The notes beneath the pieces are model-generated. The model ran no database searches and had not been told where the DNA came from. It worked only from the letters and a program-made list of their open reading frames with translations. The position numbers were made by a program, and so were the translations under genes. Positions 8,075 through 15,366 of a stretch of DNA of 23,400 nt are shown here, one piece after another. Position 1 is the stretch's first letter, and the number at the start of each line of letters is the position of its first letter. Source of the DNA: a virus; IMG/VR virus record IMGVR_UViG_3300042868_001092, positions 1-23,400 of that record. One strand, given 5' to 3'.

Positions 8075-9222
8075 TATCTTAATTGTGAGTATCTAGTTTG
8101 ATTCATATTAAATGTCAGTTCCAATGGCTTTAATTTGTTAAATACATTTTTGCTGAATTCATAGTTATTATCTGTCAATGTAACTGGATAAAAATAACCG
8201 TCTATTTCCATCAATATTTGTGGACTTGTTATAATATCTGCCATCCAAGTATATTCATCATCCGTTAAGGCATCTGCAGTAAGTTTATAGGTATAGGTTG
8301 CCTTATTACTATAATTAGTTGCACCTTCATAATATCTATTAGATGCGCTTTTGTAGTCTACTGAATTACCGTTAAACCTATAATCTCTTTGCTCGTATGC
8401 TTTACGTTCTACATTCATATTCAATTTACTTACTAAATCAAACCTTTCACTATCCCACATTCCCCAAGCATTCATAAAATGAATATTAATAGGTTCGTAC
8501 TTAGGATTGCAAACTACGTTAACTCTTATTTTATCAAAGCTATTAAACCAAACTTCATAGTATTTAACACTATCGTCAATCGTTATTCCTAAGTTAGTTG
8601 ATATTGCGCTGCTGCCTATATTCATTTGAACAAAACCATTAGTAACTGCAGTGGTACTTCCTGATGCAGTTGCTATAAGGTTGTTTGATTCGTTATAAGT
8701 AGAGCATTTTAAATTTAAACTTGTATTGGTGTAAAATGGTATATATAGATTTTCTCCTAGTTTTGTGTTAGCATAGTTTGGTCTATTGGTTAACCATTTA
8801 TTTAATTTAGCCGATATACCTATTGTTCTACGTTTAAACAAAGGAGCAATGTAATTAAATACCTGTGTAGTTGCAGAGGCTTGATTTAGTGCTGCTACTC
8901 CGTTTACTTCATCCCCTACTCTTATCTCATATTGTACACCCATTTCTCCGCTTACATTAGGTTGGTAAACATAAGCAGTCCCCAATGGTTCAAACCAGTT
9001 AAATGTAATTGAATTACGTACAGTTGCACCTGCATTAAAATATCCCTTTCCATTAGATGGCTCAGGGAATTGTCTTACTGATAATTTTTTACTACCACCT
9101 ACATAAACCTCAAATATATATTTCATATCTGTTGAAGCCGATGCAGTACTTGTTGCTACGTGCCATAAATCATCCTGTGCAGTTGAACCACTTGGAGGAT
9201 TTGAATTAATTGTTATACTCAT
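8074..9222 (-). CDS. Tail structural protein, distal-tail-like
   Basis: The product is 382 residues, almost entirely beta-strand in character and rich in Asn, Thr, Ser and Tyr. The N-terminal half (YIFEVYVGG, VRQFPEPSNGKGYFNAGA) looks like an immunoglobulin- or fibronectin-like sandwich. The C-terminus (LEMEIDGYFYPVTL-type strands, then LKPLELTFNMNQTRYSQLR) resembles tail proteins that precede the hub gene. Its ATG overlaps the stop of the upstream gene as ATGA, and its own stop overlaps the 690-residue gene, so these genes are translationally coupled. No enzyme motif is seen. A distal-tail or fibre-base role is inferred from neighbourhood and fold style only. Confidence 0.55.
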   Translation of the reverse strand: MSITINSNPPSGSTAQDDLWHVATSTASASTDMKYIFEVYVGGSKKLSVRQFPEPSNGKGYFNAGATVRNSITFNWFEPLGTAYVYQPNVSGEMGVQYEIRVGDEVNGVAALNQASATTQVFNYIAPLFKRRTIGISAKLNKWLTNRPNYANTKLGENLYIPFYTNTSLNLKCSTYNESNNLIATASGSTTAVTNGFVQMNIGSSAISTNLGITIDDSVKYYEVWFNSFDKIRVNVVCNPKYEPINIHFMNAWGMWDSERFDLVSKLNMNVERKAYEQRDYRFNGNSVDYKSASNRYYEGATNYSNKATYTYKLTADALTDDEYTWMADIITSPQILMEIDGYFYPVTLTDNNYEFSKNVFNKLKPLELTFNMNQTRYSQLR

Positions 9223-9857
9223 TTCTTTTTCTTTTTAGGTTGCCCTATTTGTATTACTATTGTTCTTCCTATTAAATTAAGCATATCTTCATTTAGTTTA
9301 GGTAATACCTCATTCAAAGCATTATCTAAATAACTTGTTGTTTTTATACCGTACTTTTTAATATTATAAACTAATTGATTAACCTTTAAATCTATTAATG
9401 ATTCTTTCTTTTGCTCTGCTCCTATTGTTGTTTTTTTTGTATTTACTACTCTTATACTTGCTTTACCACTATTGATATATTCCTTTAATCCCTTTCTTGC
9501 AGTTTCAGGCATTCCGTATGTTTTATATTGATACGGACTGCTCGGTGCATTCTTACTACTATTAACACCCTTAACTCCCTTATTTACAAAATCATAATAA
9601 TCAATCATACTAATGTAAATGCCTGTACCTTTCTCATTTGCAACTACATCAATATTGTCTGCAAGTTTACCGCTAGAAGTTATATTTTTATTTTTAATTT
9701 GCTCCCTAACTTCTTCTTGAAATATTTTAGCATATTCAAAAAACAATGCCAATGTCGGATTATTTAAATCTAAATTAGCAGTATCCTCAATAGAGAAATC
9801 TGTTTTACCTAATTTACCTTTAATTAAAGCGTCAATTTGACTTTTGCCTATGCTCAT
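9219..9857 (-). CDS. Neck / tail-completion-like protein
   Basis: The product is 212 residues. It has helical ends around a central segment with SGKLADNIDVVANEKGTGIYISMIDYYDFVNKG (about residues 61-94), followed by APSSPYQYKTYGMPETARKGL. The order of SG-x-L, a beta hairpin, and an aromatic-FVNKG motif parallels HK97 gp10-type tail-completion proteins (where YAxfvExG is usual), so a similar neck role is suggested by analogy. The C-terminus ends in five lysines encoded by an A-rich tract, followed directly by the overlapping start of the next gene. Similar proteins occur in Bacteroidota phages. The assignment is tentative. Confidence 0.5.
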   Translation of the reverse strand: MSIGKSQIDALIKGKLGKTDFSIEDTANLDLNNPTLALFFEYAKIFQEEVREQIKNKNITSSGKLADNIDVVANEKGTGIYISMIDYYDFVNKGVKGVNSSKNAPSSPYQYKTYGMPETARKGLKEYINSGKASIRVVNTKKTTIGAEQKKESLIDLKVNQLVYNIKKYGIKTTSYLDNALNEVLPKLNEDMLNLIGRTIVIQIGQPKKKKK

Positions 9858-9878
9858 TTTCTATTTTTAATTTTAAAT

Positions 9879-9909
9879 AAAGTAGGTCATTTAAAAAATG
9901 AATTACTTT
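9879..9909 (-). promoter_or_regulatory. AT-rich hairpin after the 213-residue gene
   Basis: A symmetric inverted repeat, AAAGTA-GG-TCATTT, three-base loop, AAATGA-AT-TACTTT, gives two 6-bp stems separated by a 2/2 internal loop. It fills most of the 51-base gap between two late genes and touches the stop codon of the upstream one. It is all AT pairs apart from two, with no long T-run, so it is at most a weak terminator or an mRNA-processing signal. Chance is possible in such AT-rich DNA. Confidence 0.35.
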
Positions 9910-10550
9910 TAAATTCCAAACCGATTCAACAGGTATTCCTTCGAAGTCTGCGACCATCTTGGCATTGTAAAGCCATCCAAAATGCTTTGTGAATTCATCA
10001 GTATCTCCTCCGCTTTCTCCTTCGCTATCCCTTTCTTTATCATCTCGTTTACCAAATAAGGCTGGATAACCTGCATTGATGCGTTGAATAAAGTGTAAAA
10101 AAAAACCGCTGCGTGATATGCAACCTCAAAATCCATCTGTTCTAAATCACTTGCTAGTTCTTCGTGTTCTACCCATTTACCCCATTTAAATTTAATAGGT
10201 GTAACTATTGAAGCCATTATCTTATGCAAGTTCTGAATTACCTCAGTACTAAAGGTTGATACCTCTACATAAGTGCTTGATTTACATTTTGTTACATCAT
10301 AGTTAATTCTATAAAATCGCTTTCCTACTCTTACAATCTTTTTAGGTTTACCCTTTAGTAAATCCTTTTCAAATATTTTAAATTGTCTATGTACCATACC
10401 GCATAAGAAATTAAACTTTATCATTGACATCCTTTCTACTTGTTCAGGTGTTTTGCCTGTAACTATTCCCACCATTTTAATTGACTTATCAAAGTCCAAA
10501 TCTTCGGAAGTAGCCACATAGTACAACTCTTGAAATTGCTTAATTGTCAT
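9909..10550 (-). CDS. Late phage protein, possible tail assembly chaperone
   Basis: The product is 213 residues and largely helical. The N-terminus (MTIKQFQELYYVATSEDLDFDKSIKMVGIVTGKTPEQVE) resembles proteins that precede tail genes in Bacteroidota phages, where a short-lived chaperone binds the tape measure before assembly. The centre holds a basic beta segment (KPKKIVRVGKRFYRINY) then YVEVSTFS, and an aromatic helix (AYHAAVFFYTLF) follows. No frameshift signal typical of chaperone pairs is evident. It comes right after the large terminase and before the neck-like gene. A chaperone role is only a suggestion; it may be another virion or assembly protein. Confidence 0.45.
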   Translation of the reverse strand: MTIKQFQELYYVATSEDLDFDKSIKMVGIVTGKTPEQVERMSMIKFNFLCGMVHRQFKIFEKDLLKGKPKKIVRVGKRFYRINYDVTKCKSSTYVEVSTFSTEVIQNLHKIMASIVTPIKFKWGKWVEHEELASDLEQMDFEVAYHAAVFFYTLFNASMQVIQPYLVNEMIKKGIAKEKAEEILMNSQSILDGFTMPRWSQTSKEYLLNRFGI

Positions 10551-10581
10551 AATCTATTATATAAGTTTTTGAAAAATGTAA

Positions 10582-11736
10582 TTAAATGAAGTGATATTGA
10601 CCGCTTCCTCTGTTCTCAATCCGGCATTTATTAGCTAAAGCCAAAGCATTTACACAGTCATCGTGAAAGCCTGATGGTGCAGAATACCTTACTCCTGTTG
10701 AAGTAAATAGATATTCAAATATTTCTAATTCGTCTTTAATTGGTCCTTCTGGGAATCCAATTTCTTTTTTATGGATTGATGAAGCAAGACTTTCCATTAA
10801 CTGCTGCTTACTGGTTGAAGTGTATTTAAAACCTGTCATATCATTAAAGTACTTTTGTAGGTCTTCAACTATTGCATCGCCTACTCCTGTACTATCAATA
10901 AAAATATGTTTATGCTTTCGTATCTGTTTAATAGTTTCTTTAGTTTGTAACCAATCCTTTTGAAATCTTTCAAAGTGGCAAACCTTACCTTCGCTATCTA
11001 GTCCTATAATAACAGTCCAGTCAAATGACTTTGCCAAATCTATACCATAATACATTGCTTCGTTTGAACTTAAATAGCAAGTACACTTTGTAATGTGTTC
11101 AGCACCAAAGGGATTGGCTGCATTCTCCATTGGGTTAGCCATATATTCCTGCTCAAATACTGAACTAGGTAATTGCGCTTTTGCATCGTTAATCTCTGAA
11201 GTCTTAATATAAGGGTTATCGTATGTAGTGAACTTAAAACTTTCCCAATCTCTTTGCCCACCTTTCATATAAAGAGAATAAAAATAATTCTTTCCTCTAG
11301 GTGTAGATAGGAATAACGCTCTACCTTGATAATCTGTTAGTGTAGGTCTAATTGAATTTAGCCACCCATCTTGTAAGTCTGATATAAAACTAGCTTCATC
11401 AATAACAACTAAATGAAATTTTCGACCTCTTAGGTTATCTAATCTTTCTCCTGTAAAGAATTCTACAGTTCCCATATTGGGAAAGTGAATAGTTAAATCG
11501 CTTTTGTTATTTTCAAAAGGTACGCATTGAGTAAGTTTCTCAAAGAATGTTTTGGCTAGTTTATAGGTAGGTGTAATATAGGCAACCTTCATACCTAAAA
11601 TGGCATTGCTTATAATCTCAACTTGAGATAGTTCTGACTTACCAAATCTCCTTCCACACATAACAACTCTAAACCTTGCATTTGATTCGAGTATCTTAGT
11701 TTGATTAATATGCGCTTCTGGTAACTCTAAAATCAT
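10582..11736 (-). CDS. terL: Terminase large subunit
   Basis: The product is 384 residues and complete though short for the family (many are 400-600). ATPase domain: Walker A CGRRFGKS (residues 27-34), Walker B LVVIDEAS (109-116), coupling motif LFLSTPRG (141-148). RNase H-like nuclease domain: acidic residues D233 (YYGIDLAKSFDW), D281 (FIDSTGVGD) and D359/D360 (FHDDCVNALALA). The enzyme pumps and cuts phage DNA at the portal. All key residues of both domains are intact. It overlaps terS by four bases (ATGA) and follows the modification-type operon. A short C-terminus is the main oddity. Confidence 0.95.
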   Translation of the reverse strand: MILELPEAHINQTKILESNARFRVVMCGRRFGKSELSQVEIISNAILGMKVAYITPTYKLAKTFFEKLTQCVPFENNKSDLTIHFPNMGTVEFFTGERLDNLRGRKFHLVVIDEASFISDLQDGWLNSIRPTLTDYQGRALFLSTPRGKNYFYSLYMKGGQRDWESFKFTTYDNPYIKTSEINDAKAQLPSSVFEQEYMANPMENAANPFGAEHITKCTCYLSSNEAMYYGIDLAKSFDWTVIIGLDSEGKVCHFERFQKDWLQTKETIKQIRKHKHIFIDSTGVGDAIVEDLQKYFNDMTGFKYTSTSKQQLMESLASSIHKKEIGFPEGPIKDELEIFEYLFTSTGVRYSAPSGFHDDCVNALALANKCRIENRGSGQYHFI

Positions 11737-12116
11737 AATATTGTTTTGCCCTTAACAAATACTACTTCTATTTTGGAATCCTGTGTTACTGCAGTAGTTT
11801 CTTTTGGTTTACCATAAACCCTTGATAGTAAAGTGTCAACTGAATATAAAGAACCTTTAGCCATTGACTTAATTAAAGCATTAGCCAAAGTCTTTTCTAA
11901 TATTGTGCTTTCTTTATTATCCCATACCGCTTTTAGCTCATCAACAGTCATTGCCATTAATACCTGAATGCAATCCATTACCTGAGCATTCTTATACCCG
12001 TGTGGTGCAAGTTCGGTGATATACTTTCTTGGTCTGCCATTACGGTTACCTTTCCAAGCTGCACCTTTCTCATATCTATTTAAATATCCACCGTGTGGTT
12101 GTTTCTCTAAAGACAT
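11733..12116 (-). CDS. terS: Terminase small subunit
   Basis: The product is 127 residues, helical and basic. It starts MSLEKQPHGGYLNRYEKG, contains GNRNGRPRKYITELAPHGY, and continues through a helix with QVLMAMTVDELKAVW, then SKMAKGSLYSVDTLLSRVYGKPKE-type sequence. The GRPRK segment and the LSRVYGKPKE end are typical of small terminase or packaging adapter proteins in Bacteroidota phages, which bind the packaging site and recruit TerL. Its stop overlaps the terL start by four bases, and its start overlaps the methyltransferase stop by ten. The assignment rests on position plus these motifs. Confidence 0.75.
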   Translation of the reverse strand: MSLEKQPHGGYLNRYEKGAAWKGNRNGRPRKYITELAPHGYKNAQVMDCIQVLMAMTVDELKAVWDNKESTILEKTLANALIKSMAKGSLYSVDTLLSRVYGKPKETTAVTQDSKIEVVFVKGKTIL

Positions 12117-12637
12117 AGTTTAAATAATTTACTCCAAGATGTAGGGGCAAATAAATGCCTATCTAATTCATAACCCAATTTTTTAAACATTGCTATCCAT
12201 TCGGCTTGTTGCTTTACGTTTATATGCCCCCATTGTTCATCGTAGTCCGTTTTCTCACTCGTTGAACTAAATAATACATAAGTAGGTTTAACGCTCTTAA
12301 ATAGGCTTAGAATCTCTTTATCGGTCATATGCTCCGCTACTTCAATAAATGCCATTAAATCGGTTGTAATTGGCTTATCAATGATATTAAGATGTGGCGC
12401 ATTCTCTTTAATATAAACTTGATGCTCATCCCATATTTCATAAACAAAGGTTTCATACCCCTCATTATGAAAGGCATCGGAGTAAACTCCAGTACCTGCA
12501 CCAAAGTCCATTACTGTTTTAATTGGTAAGTCTGTAAATTGTTTAGCAGTTACTAATGCTAAGTTCTTAAAACCAGGATTAGCAAAACTAATACCCCATT
12601 CTAATTCTTTTTCTAGGAATTCTTTAGTTGTTATCAT
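12107..12637 (-). CDS. Class I SAM-dependent methyltransferase
   Basis: The product is 176 residues. Motif I, VMDFGAGTGVYSDAF (42-56), binds S-adenosylmethionine. Motif II-like YETFVYEIWDE (61-71), FIEVAEHM (97-104) and a late WGHINVKQQAEW (136-147) complete the Rossmann-type methyltransferase pattern seen in Methyltransf_23-like enzymes. There is no cytosine C5 (PC/ENV) or adenine-N6 (D/N-PP-Y/F) motif, so it is unlikely to methylate bases directly. The target could be a sugar or side chain. It overlaps the upstream small gene by 14 bases and terS by 10. Being in the run of glycosyltransferase and dioxygenase genes, it may cap a modified base, but that is inference. Confidence 0.8.
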   Translation of the reverse strand: MITTKEFLEKELEWGISFANPGFKNLALVTAKQFTDLPIKTVMDFGAGTGVYSDAFHNEGYETFVYEIWDEHQVYIKENAPHLNIIDKPITTDLMAFIEVAEHMTDKEILSLFKSVKPTYVLFSSTSEKTDYDEQWGHINVKQQAEWIAMFKKLGYELDRHLFAPTSWSKLFKLCL

Positions 12638-12863
12638 ACCATCTATATATTAGGTTTAAAAAATCAATTACGCAAACATTACAATTATTGTTATAATGAT
12701 AATAAGCATCCTTTACTCTACGATATTCATTTAGTAGTTCTATTTGTACGTCGTGATGAAAGTTTACTATCTCTCCTGTCCTATGGTAGAAGTCGTAGTA
12801 ATGCCTGTGCTTATCAAATATTACATTTGTTTCTTTTTCAACTAATAATGCTTTTGTAGGCAT
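12624..12863 (-). CDS. Small uncharacterised phage protein
   Basis: The product is 79 residues from ATG 12861-12863 (MPTKALLVEKETNVIFDKH). An upstream ATG at 12917 would add an RGRPK-containing, AT-hook-like stretch but overlap the glycosyltransferase by 80 bases, longer than any other overlap here. The shorter start overlaps by 26, and neither has a clear ribosome-binding site. It is rich in His, Tyr and Asn (KHRHYYDFYHRTGEIVNFHHD, NNNCNVCVIDF), with a CxxC pair close to the C-terminus. No known domain is recognised. It lies between glycosyltransferase and methyltransferase genes in the same operon. Confidence 0.55.
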   Translation of the reverse strand: MPTKALLVEKETNVIFDKHRHYYDFYHRTGEIVNFHHDVQIELLNEYRRVKDAYYHYNNNCNVCVIDFLNLIYRWYDNN

Positions 12864-13833
12864 CGTATCGTTGTTGATTAATTTCGGTGAAGTTGTATTT
12901 TTTGGACGCCCACGCATATAGTTCGTTGCCTAAATTTTCCCTTAGACTTGGGTTGTTAGTTAATAAATTAATATACCTGAACCAGTCCTTTTGATTGTTT
13001 ACCCATAATACAGGTGCATCTACATCCATATTATAAGGTGCTACGTTTGAACAAATGACCGGCAATCTTTTTGCTGCTGCTTCTAATATTTTTAAATTGC
13101 TTTTGCAAGCGTGCCATTCTGAATCTTCTAAAGGTATTAATACAATATCAGCATAGTTATACATATCCATATACTGAGTAGGACTAGCTGAATGTAATTT
13201 GATTGATGGCAAATTACCAGTAAACATAGAGAACATTTTATCCCATATTGACTTAGTATAAGCATCGCTATCGTTATATCCACCCATTACCATTTGAATA
13301 TCCTTTCTACCTTGTAACCTTTTTAACGGCTCTTTTAGAATCTTAATATCGTTATCGTGGCTTATGCTCCCACACCAAAACAATCTTACCTTATCAGATT
13401 TAACTCTAGTATCTTTAAACTGATTCAATCCATAGGGTAAGGCATTAGGCATTACAACTACGTTATCGTTAAACTGCTTTACTTTATTCAATAAATTAGA
13501 ATTGGTAACCGTAACTAAATCAGCCTGCATTAAATTTCTTTCAATCCTTTCAGCTATATCTTGGTAAGTGTTATAATAAAGATGATTAACTGGTAATTGC
13601 CAATGGTCATCTATATCCATAACTACTTGACATCCAAGTAATTCCTTAGTTTTCTTCCAATTTAAATCGTATTGGCATATCCTATTATACAGTAAAATAT
13701 CCCAATCATCGGTCTTATCTTCTGTTATATAATTGGTTACATAGCCTTTAATATCGTTCATAAAAGCAAGTGGTAACATTACTCTATGATATCCGCAACC
13801 TGATTCTTTATGTGTTACTCCGATTATGTTCAT
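12838..13833 (-). CDS. GT4-type glycosyltransferase
   Basis: The product is 331 residues with two Rossmann-like halves, as in GT-B enzymes. The N-half has GCGYHRVMLPLAFM (12-25) and VVMDIDDHWQLP (70-81), then DLVTVTNSNL (105-114). The C-half has LFWCGSISHDNDI (151-163), a stretch leading to DIVLIPLEDS (229-238), and the nucleotide-sugar site KSNLKILEAAAKRLPVI (244-260). These match glycosyl transferase group 1. It transfers an activated sugar to an unknown acceptor. It overlaps the upstream membrane gene by four bases (ATGA). With the second glycosyltransferase and the dioxygenase in the same operon, DNA is one candidate acceptor. Virion glycosylation is the alternative. Confidence 0.85.
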   Translation of the reverse strand: MNIIGVTHKESGCGYHRVMLPLAFMNDIKGYVTNYITEDKTDDWDILLYNRICQYDLNWKKTKELLGCQVVMDIDDHWQLPVNHLYYNTYQDIAERIERNLMQADLVTVTNSNLLNKVKQFNDNVVVMPNALPYGLNQFKDTRVKSDKVRLFWCGSISHDNDIKILKEPLKRLQGRKDIQMVMGGYNDSDAYTKSIWDKMFSMFTGNLPSIKLHSASPTQYMDMYNYADIVLIPLEDSEWHACKSNLKILEAAAKRLPVICSNVAPYNMDVDAPVLWVNNQKDWFRYINLLTNNPSLRENLGNELYAWASKKYNFTEINQQRYDAYKSIIS

Positions 13834-14066
13834 TTAATCTTAATTGATATAAATCCTGCTCCGAATATTATTGCTATTAGTTCTACTGTATGTATTGGTA
13901 AAAATGTAAATAATACAGCACTCCATACCGTTAGGCATTGGATACAATCAAAGGGTCTTAATCTTTTAATTAAAGGTATTTTGAATATGCGCTTTAGTAT
14001 GATATGCCCATTAAATACATTAATAAAATAATAAGCAAAGGTAAATGCTGCTATTGTAGTTATCAT
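13830..14066 (-). CDS. Small membrane protein with a CxxC motif
   Basis: The product is 78 residues from ATG 14064-14066, chosen because it overlaps the upstream stop as ATGA; an ATG five codons earlier overlaps by 19. Hydrophobic segments at about 4-20 and 46-75 suggest two or three membrane helices, with a basic loop (KRIFKIPLIKRLRP) between. RPFDCIQCLTVWSA carries CxxC followed by Trp, similar to small DUF1360-like phage and bacterial membrane proteins. It could be holin-like, but no lysin is near and the operon context does not support lysis. Function unknown. Confidence 0.6.
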   Translation of the reverse strand: MITTIAAFTFAYYFINVFNGHIILKRIFKIPLIKRLRPFDCIQCLTVWSAVLFTFLPIHTVELIAIIFGAGFISIKIK

Positions 14067-14575
14067 TGTAGTAAAATACATTTTAATTCTTTTTTTACTT
14101 TGTTAGTAATATTGCAAACGTGGTTAACTGGTATTCCGTAATATTCTGCTACTTTTCTATTACTACCTAGTTCTACATATTTATTAAATATTCTTATTTC
14201 GTGGTCTGTTTCTATGTCTATATTATTTTTTGTGAGCGCTTTTGTTGCCTCTTCTGCTAAACTCTCAGGAATAATCGGTAAATCTAATTGACTATTAAAA
14301 TACTCAACTGCCTTTAATAAATCACTTTTTTTATACTTATAATAAAACTCACTTGTCTTAGAGGTTGCCATAAACCAACATATCTTAATTGCATACCTTA
14401 ATAAGTTATTAGAGGCGAATAAAGCACTTATCTTATCACAAGGCTGAAGTAGTAGGCTAACCGCTATTTCTTGTCTTAAATCATCTTGTATTGATTCAGG
14501 CTTTGTTTTGCTTATCGCTTTTATAAGGTCAGGATGGTTGTATATCTCCAGTACTATATCGTTACACTTATTCAT
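14063..14575 (-). CDS. Sigma-70-like regulator or DNA-binding protein
   Basis: The product is 170 residues. Residues 28-60 (SIQDDLRQEIAVSLL...NLLRYAIKICWFMATSKTS) resemble the helical region 2 of extracytoplasmic-type sigma factors. Residues 139-165 (NRKVAEYYGIPVNHVCNITNKVKKELK) are a helix-turn-helix resembling region 4. Such sigma-like proteins recur in Bacteroidota phages and may direct RNA polymerase to late promoters. Its ATG overlaps the dioxygenase stop by one base, so it is in the modification operon and directly before structural modules in transcription order. A late-gene regulator role is inferred. Region 2 is divergent and promoter recognition is not shown. Confidence 0.55.
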   Translation of the reverse strand: MNKCNDIVLEIYNHPDLIKAISKTKPESIQDDLRQEIAVSLLLQPCDKISALFASNNLLRYAIKICWFMATSKTSEFYYKYKKSDLLKAVEYFNSQLDLPIIPESLAEEATKALTKNNIDIETDHEIRIFNKYVELGSNRKVAEYYGIPVNHVCNITNKVKKELKCILLQ

Positions 14576-15366
14576 TAGTCTAAACCTTTAAATGCTTTAA
14601 GCGGATAAAAAATAAGTGAATTACGATAACCTCCTTCAAAGGTTGGTATAATTGGAGTAACTCCGTGAACATTTCTCCAAGCAGGATATACCAGTATAGA
14701 ATTATCTACTTGTCCAATAGTTGCATTATAATCTGGAATATGCAAATCTCCGCCTTTACTGTTTAACCTTTTGCAAATTATAACGTTTACACAGTTTTGA
14801 ATATTACCTGTGTCCCGATGAAATGGTGCTGAAATATTAAAGTTAGAAATTGAACTTGTAAATAAATTAGCAAACTTCCATTTGTCTTTTACATCAGTAA
14901 ACATTTCAATTTGCATTTCGTACTGCTTAGGAAGTATTTCTTTTATTAGGTTTTCGCTTTCCTTAGCTAATAAGAACATTGCTTTAATAAATGTTTGCGC
15001 AGTTTTAACCGAATGTACAGAACTTTGGCTGCCATAATTTCTCCTCATATGTGGCTTAGGTGCTACACTTCCAATGATAGTACTAAATTGCTTGCAACTC
15101 CTATCAATTATGCCTTTACCATTTTTATCAAATCCTAACATTTTTGGTCTTTGCATTTCTGTTTTTGGAACATTTTTTGATAGTAACTCAACATTTGCTA
15201 AGTCTGCCAGTTTGCGCATTTTTTCCGGCATTTGTTTCATATAAAAACCTATAGGTTCACCATCATCGTAAAATATACAATCATCAGTTATATTAGGTTC
15301 TATAAATTCACAGGAATCTCCTATTTTTGTATTGTTTGGTATTTTTATTAAATCTATTTTTACCAT
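14575..15366 (-). CDS. TET/JBP-type 2-oxoglutarate Fe(II) dioxygenase
   Basis: The product is 263 residues. The double-stranded beta-helix core spans about 170-255: FTSSISNFNISAPFHRD places H183 and D185, NVHGV gives H234, and GGYRNSLIFY gives R248. These are the two His, Asp and 2-oxoglutarate-binding Arg of the Fe(II) dioxygenase fold. Spacing H183-H234 (51) and H234-R248 (14) resembles that of kinetoplastid JBP1 (recalled as H189, D191, H239, R255). FxTSxxxN-type residues before HxD and HRDTGN also fit TET/JBP proteins, which hydroxylate the 5-methyl of thymine or 5-methylcytosine in DNA. The N-terminal ~110 residues are unlike known enzymes. The gene overlaps the glycosyltransferase by seven bases (ATGGTAA). 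A different 2OG dioxygenase substrate cannot be excluded. Confidence 0.75.
   Translation of the reverse strand: MVKIDLIKIPNNTKIGDSCEFIEPNITDDCIFYDDGEPIGFYMKQMPEKMRKLADLANVELLSKNVPKTEMQRPKMLGFDKNGKGIIDRSCKQFSTIIGSVAPKPHMRRNYGSQSSVHSVKTAQTFIKAMFLLAKESENLIKEILPKQYEMQIEMFTDVKDKWKFANLFTSSISNFNISAPFHRDTGNIQNCVNVIICKRLNSKGGDLHIPDYNATIGQVDNSILVYPAWRNVHGVTPIIPTFEGGYRNSLIFYPLKAFKGLD

Noticed and set aside
12107-12637. Methyltransferase as a DNA base methylase
   Set aside because: It lacks C5-cytosine or N6-adenine/N4-cytosine catalytic motifs, so this role was not assigned.
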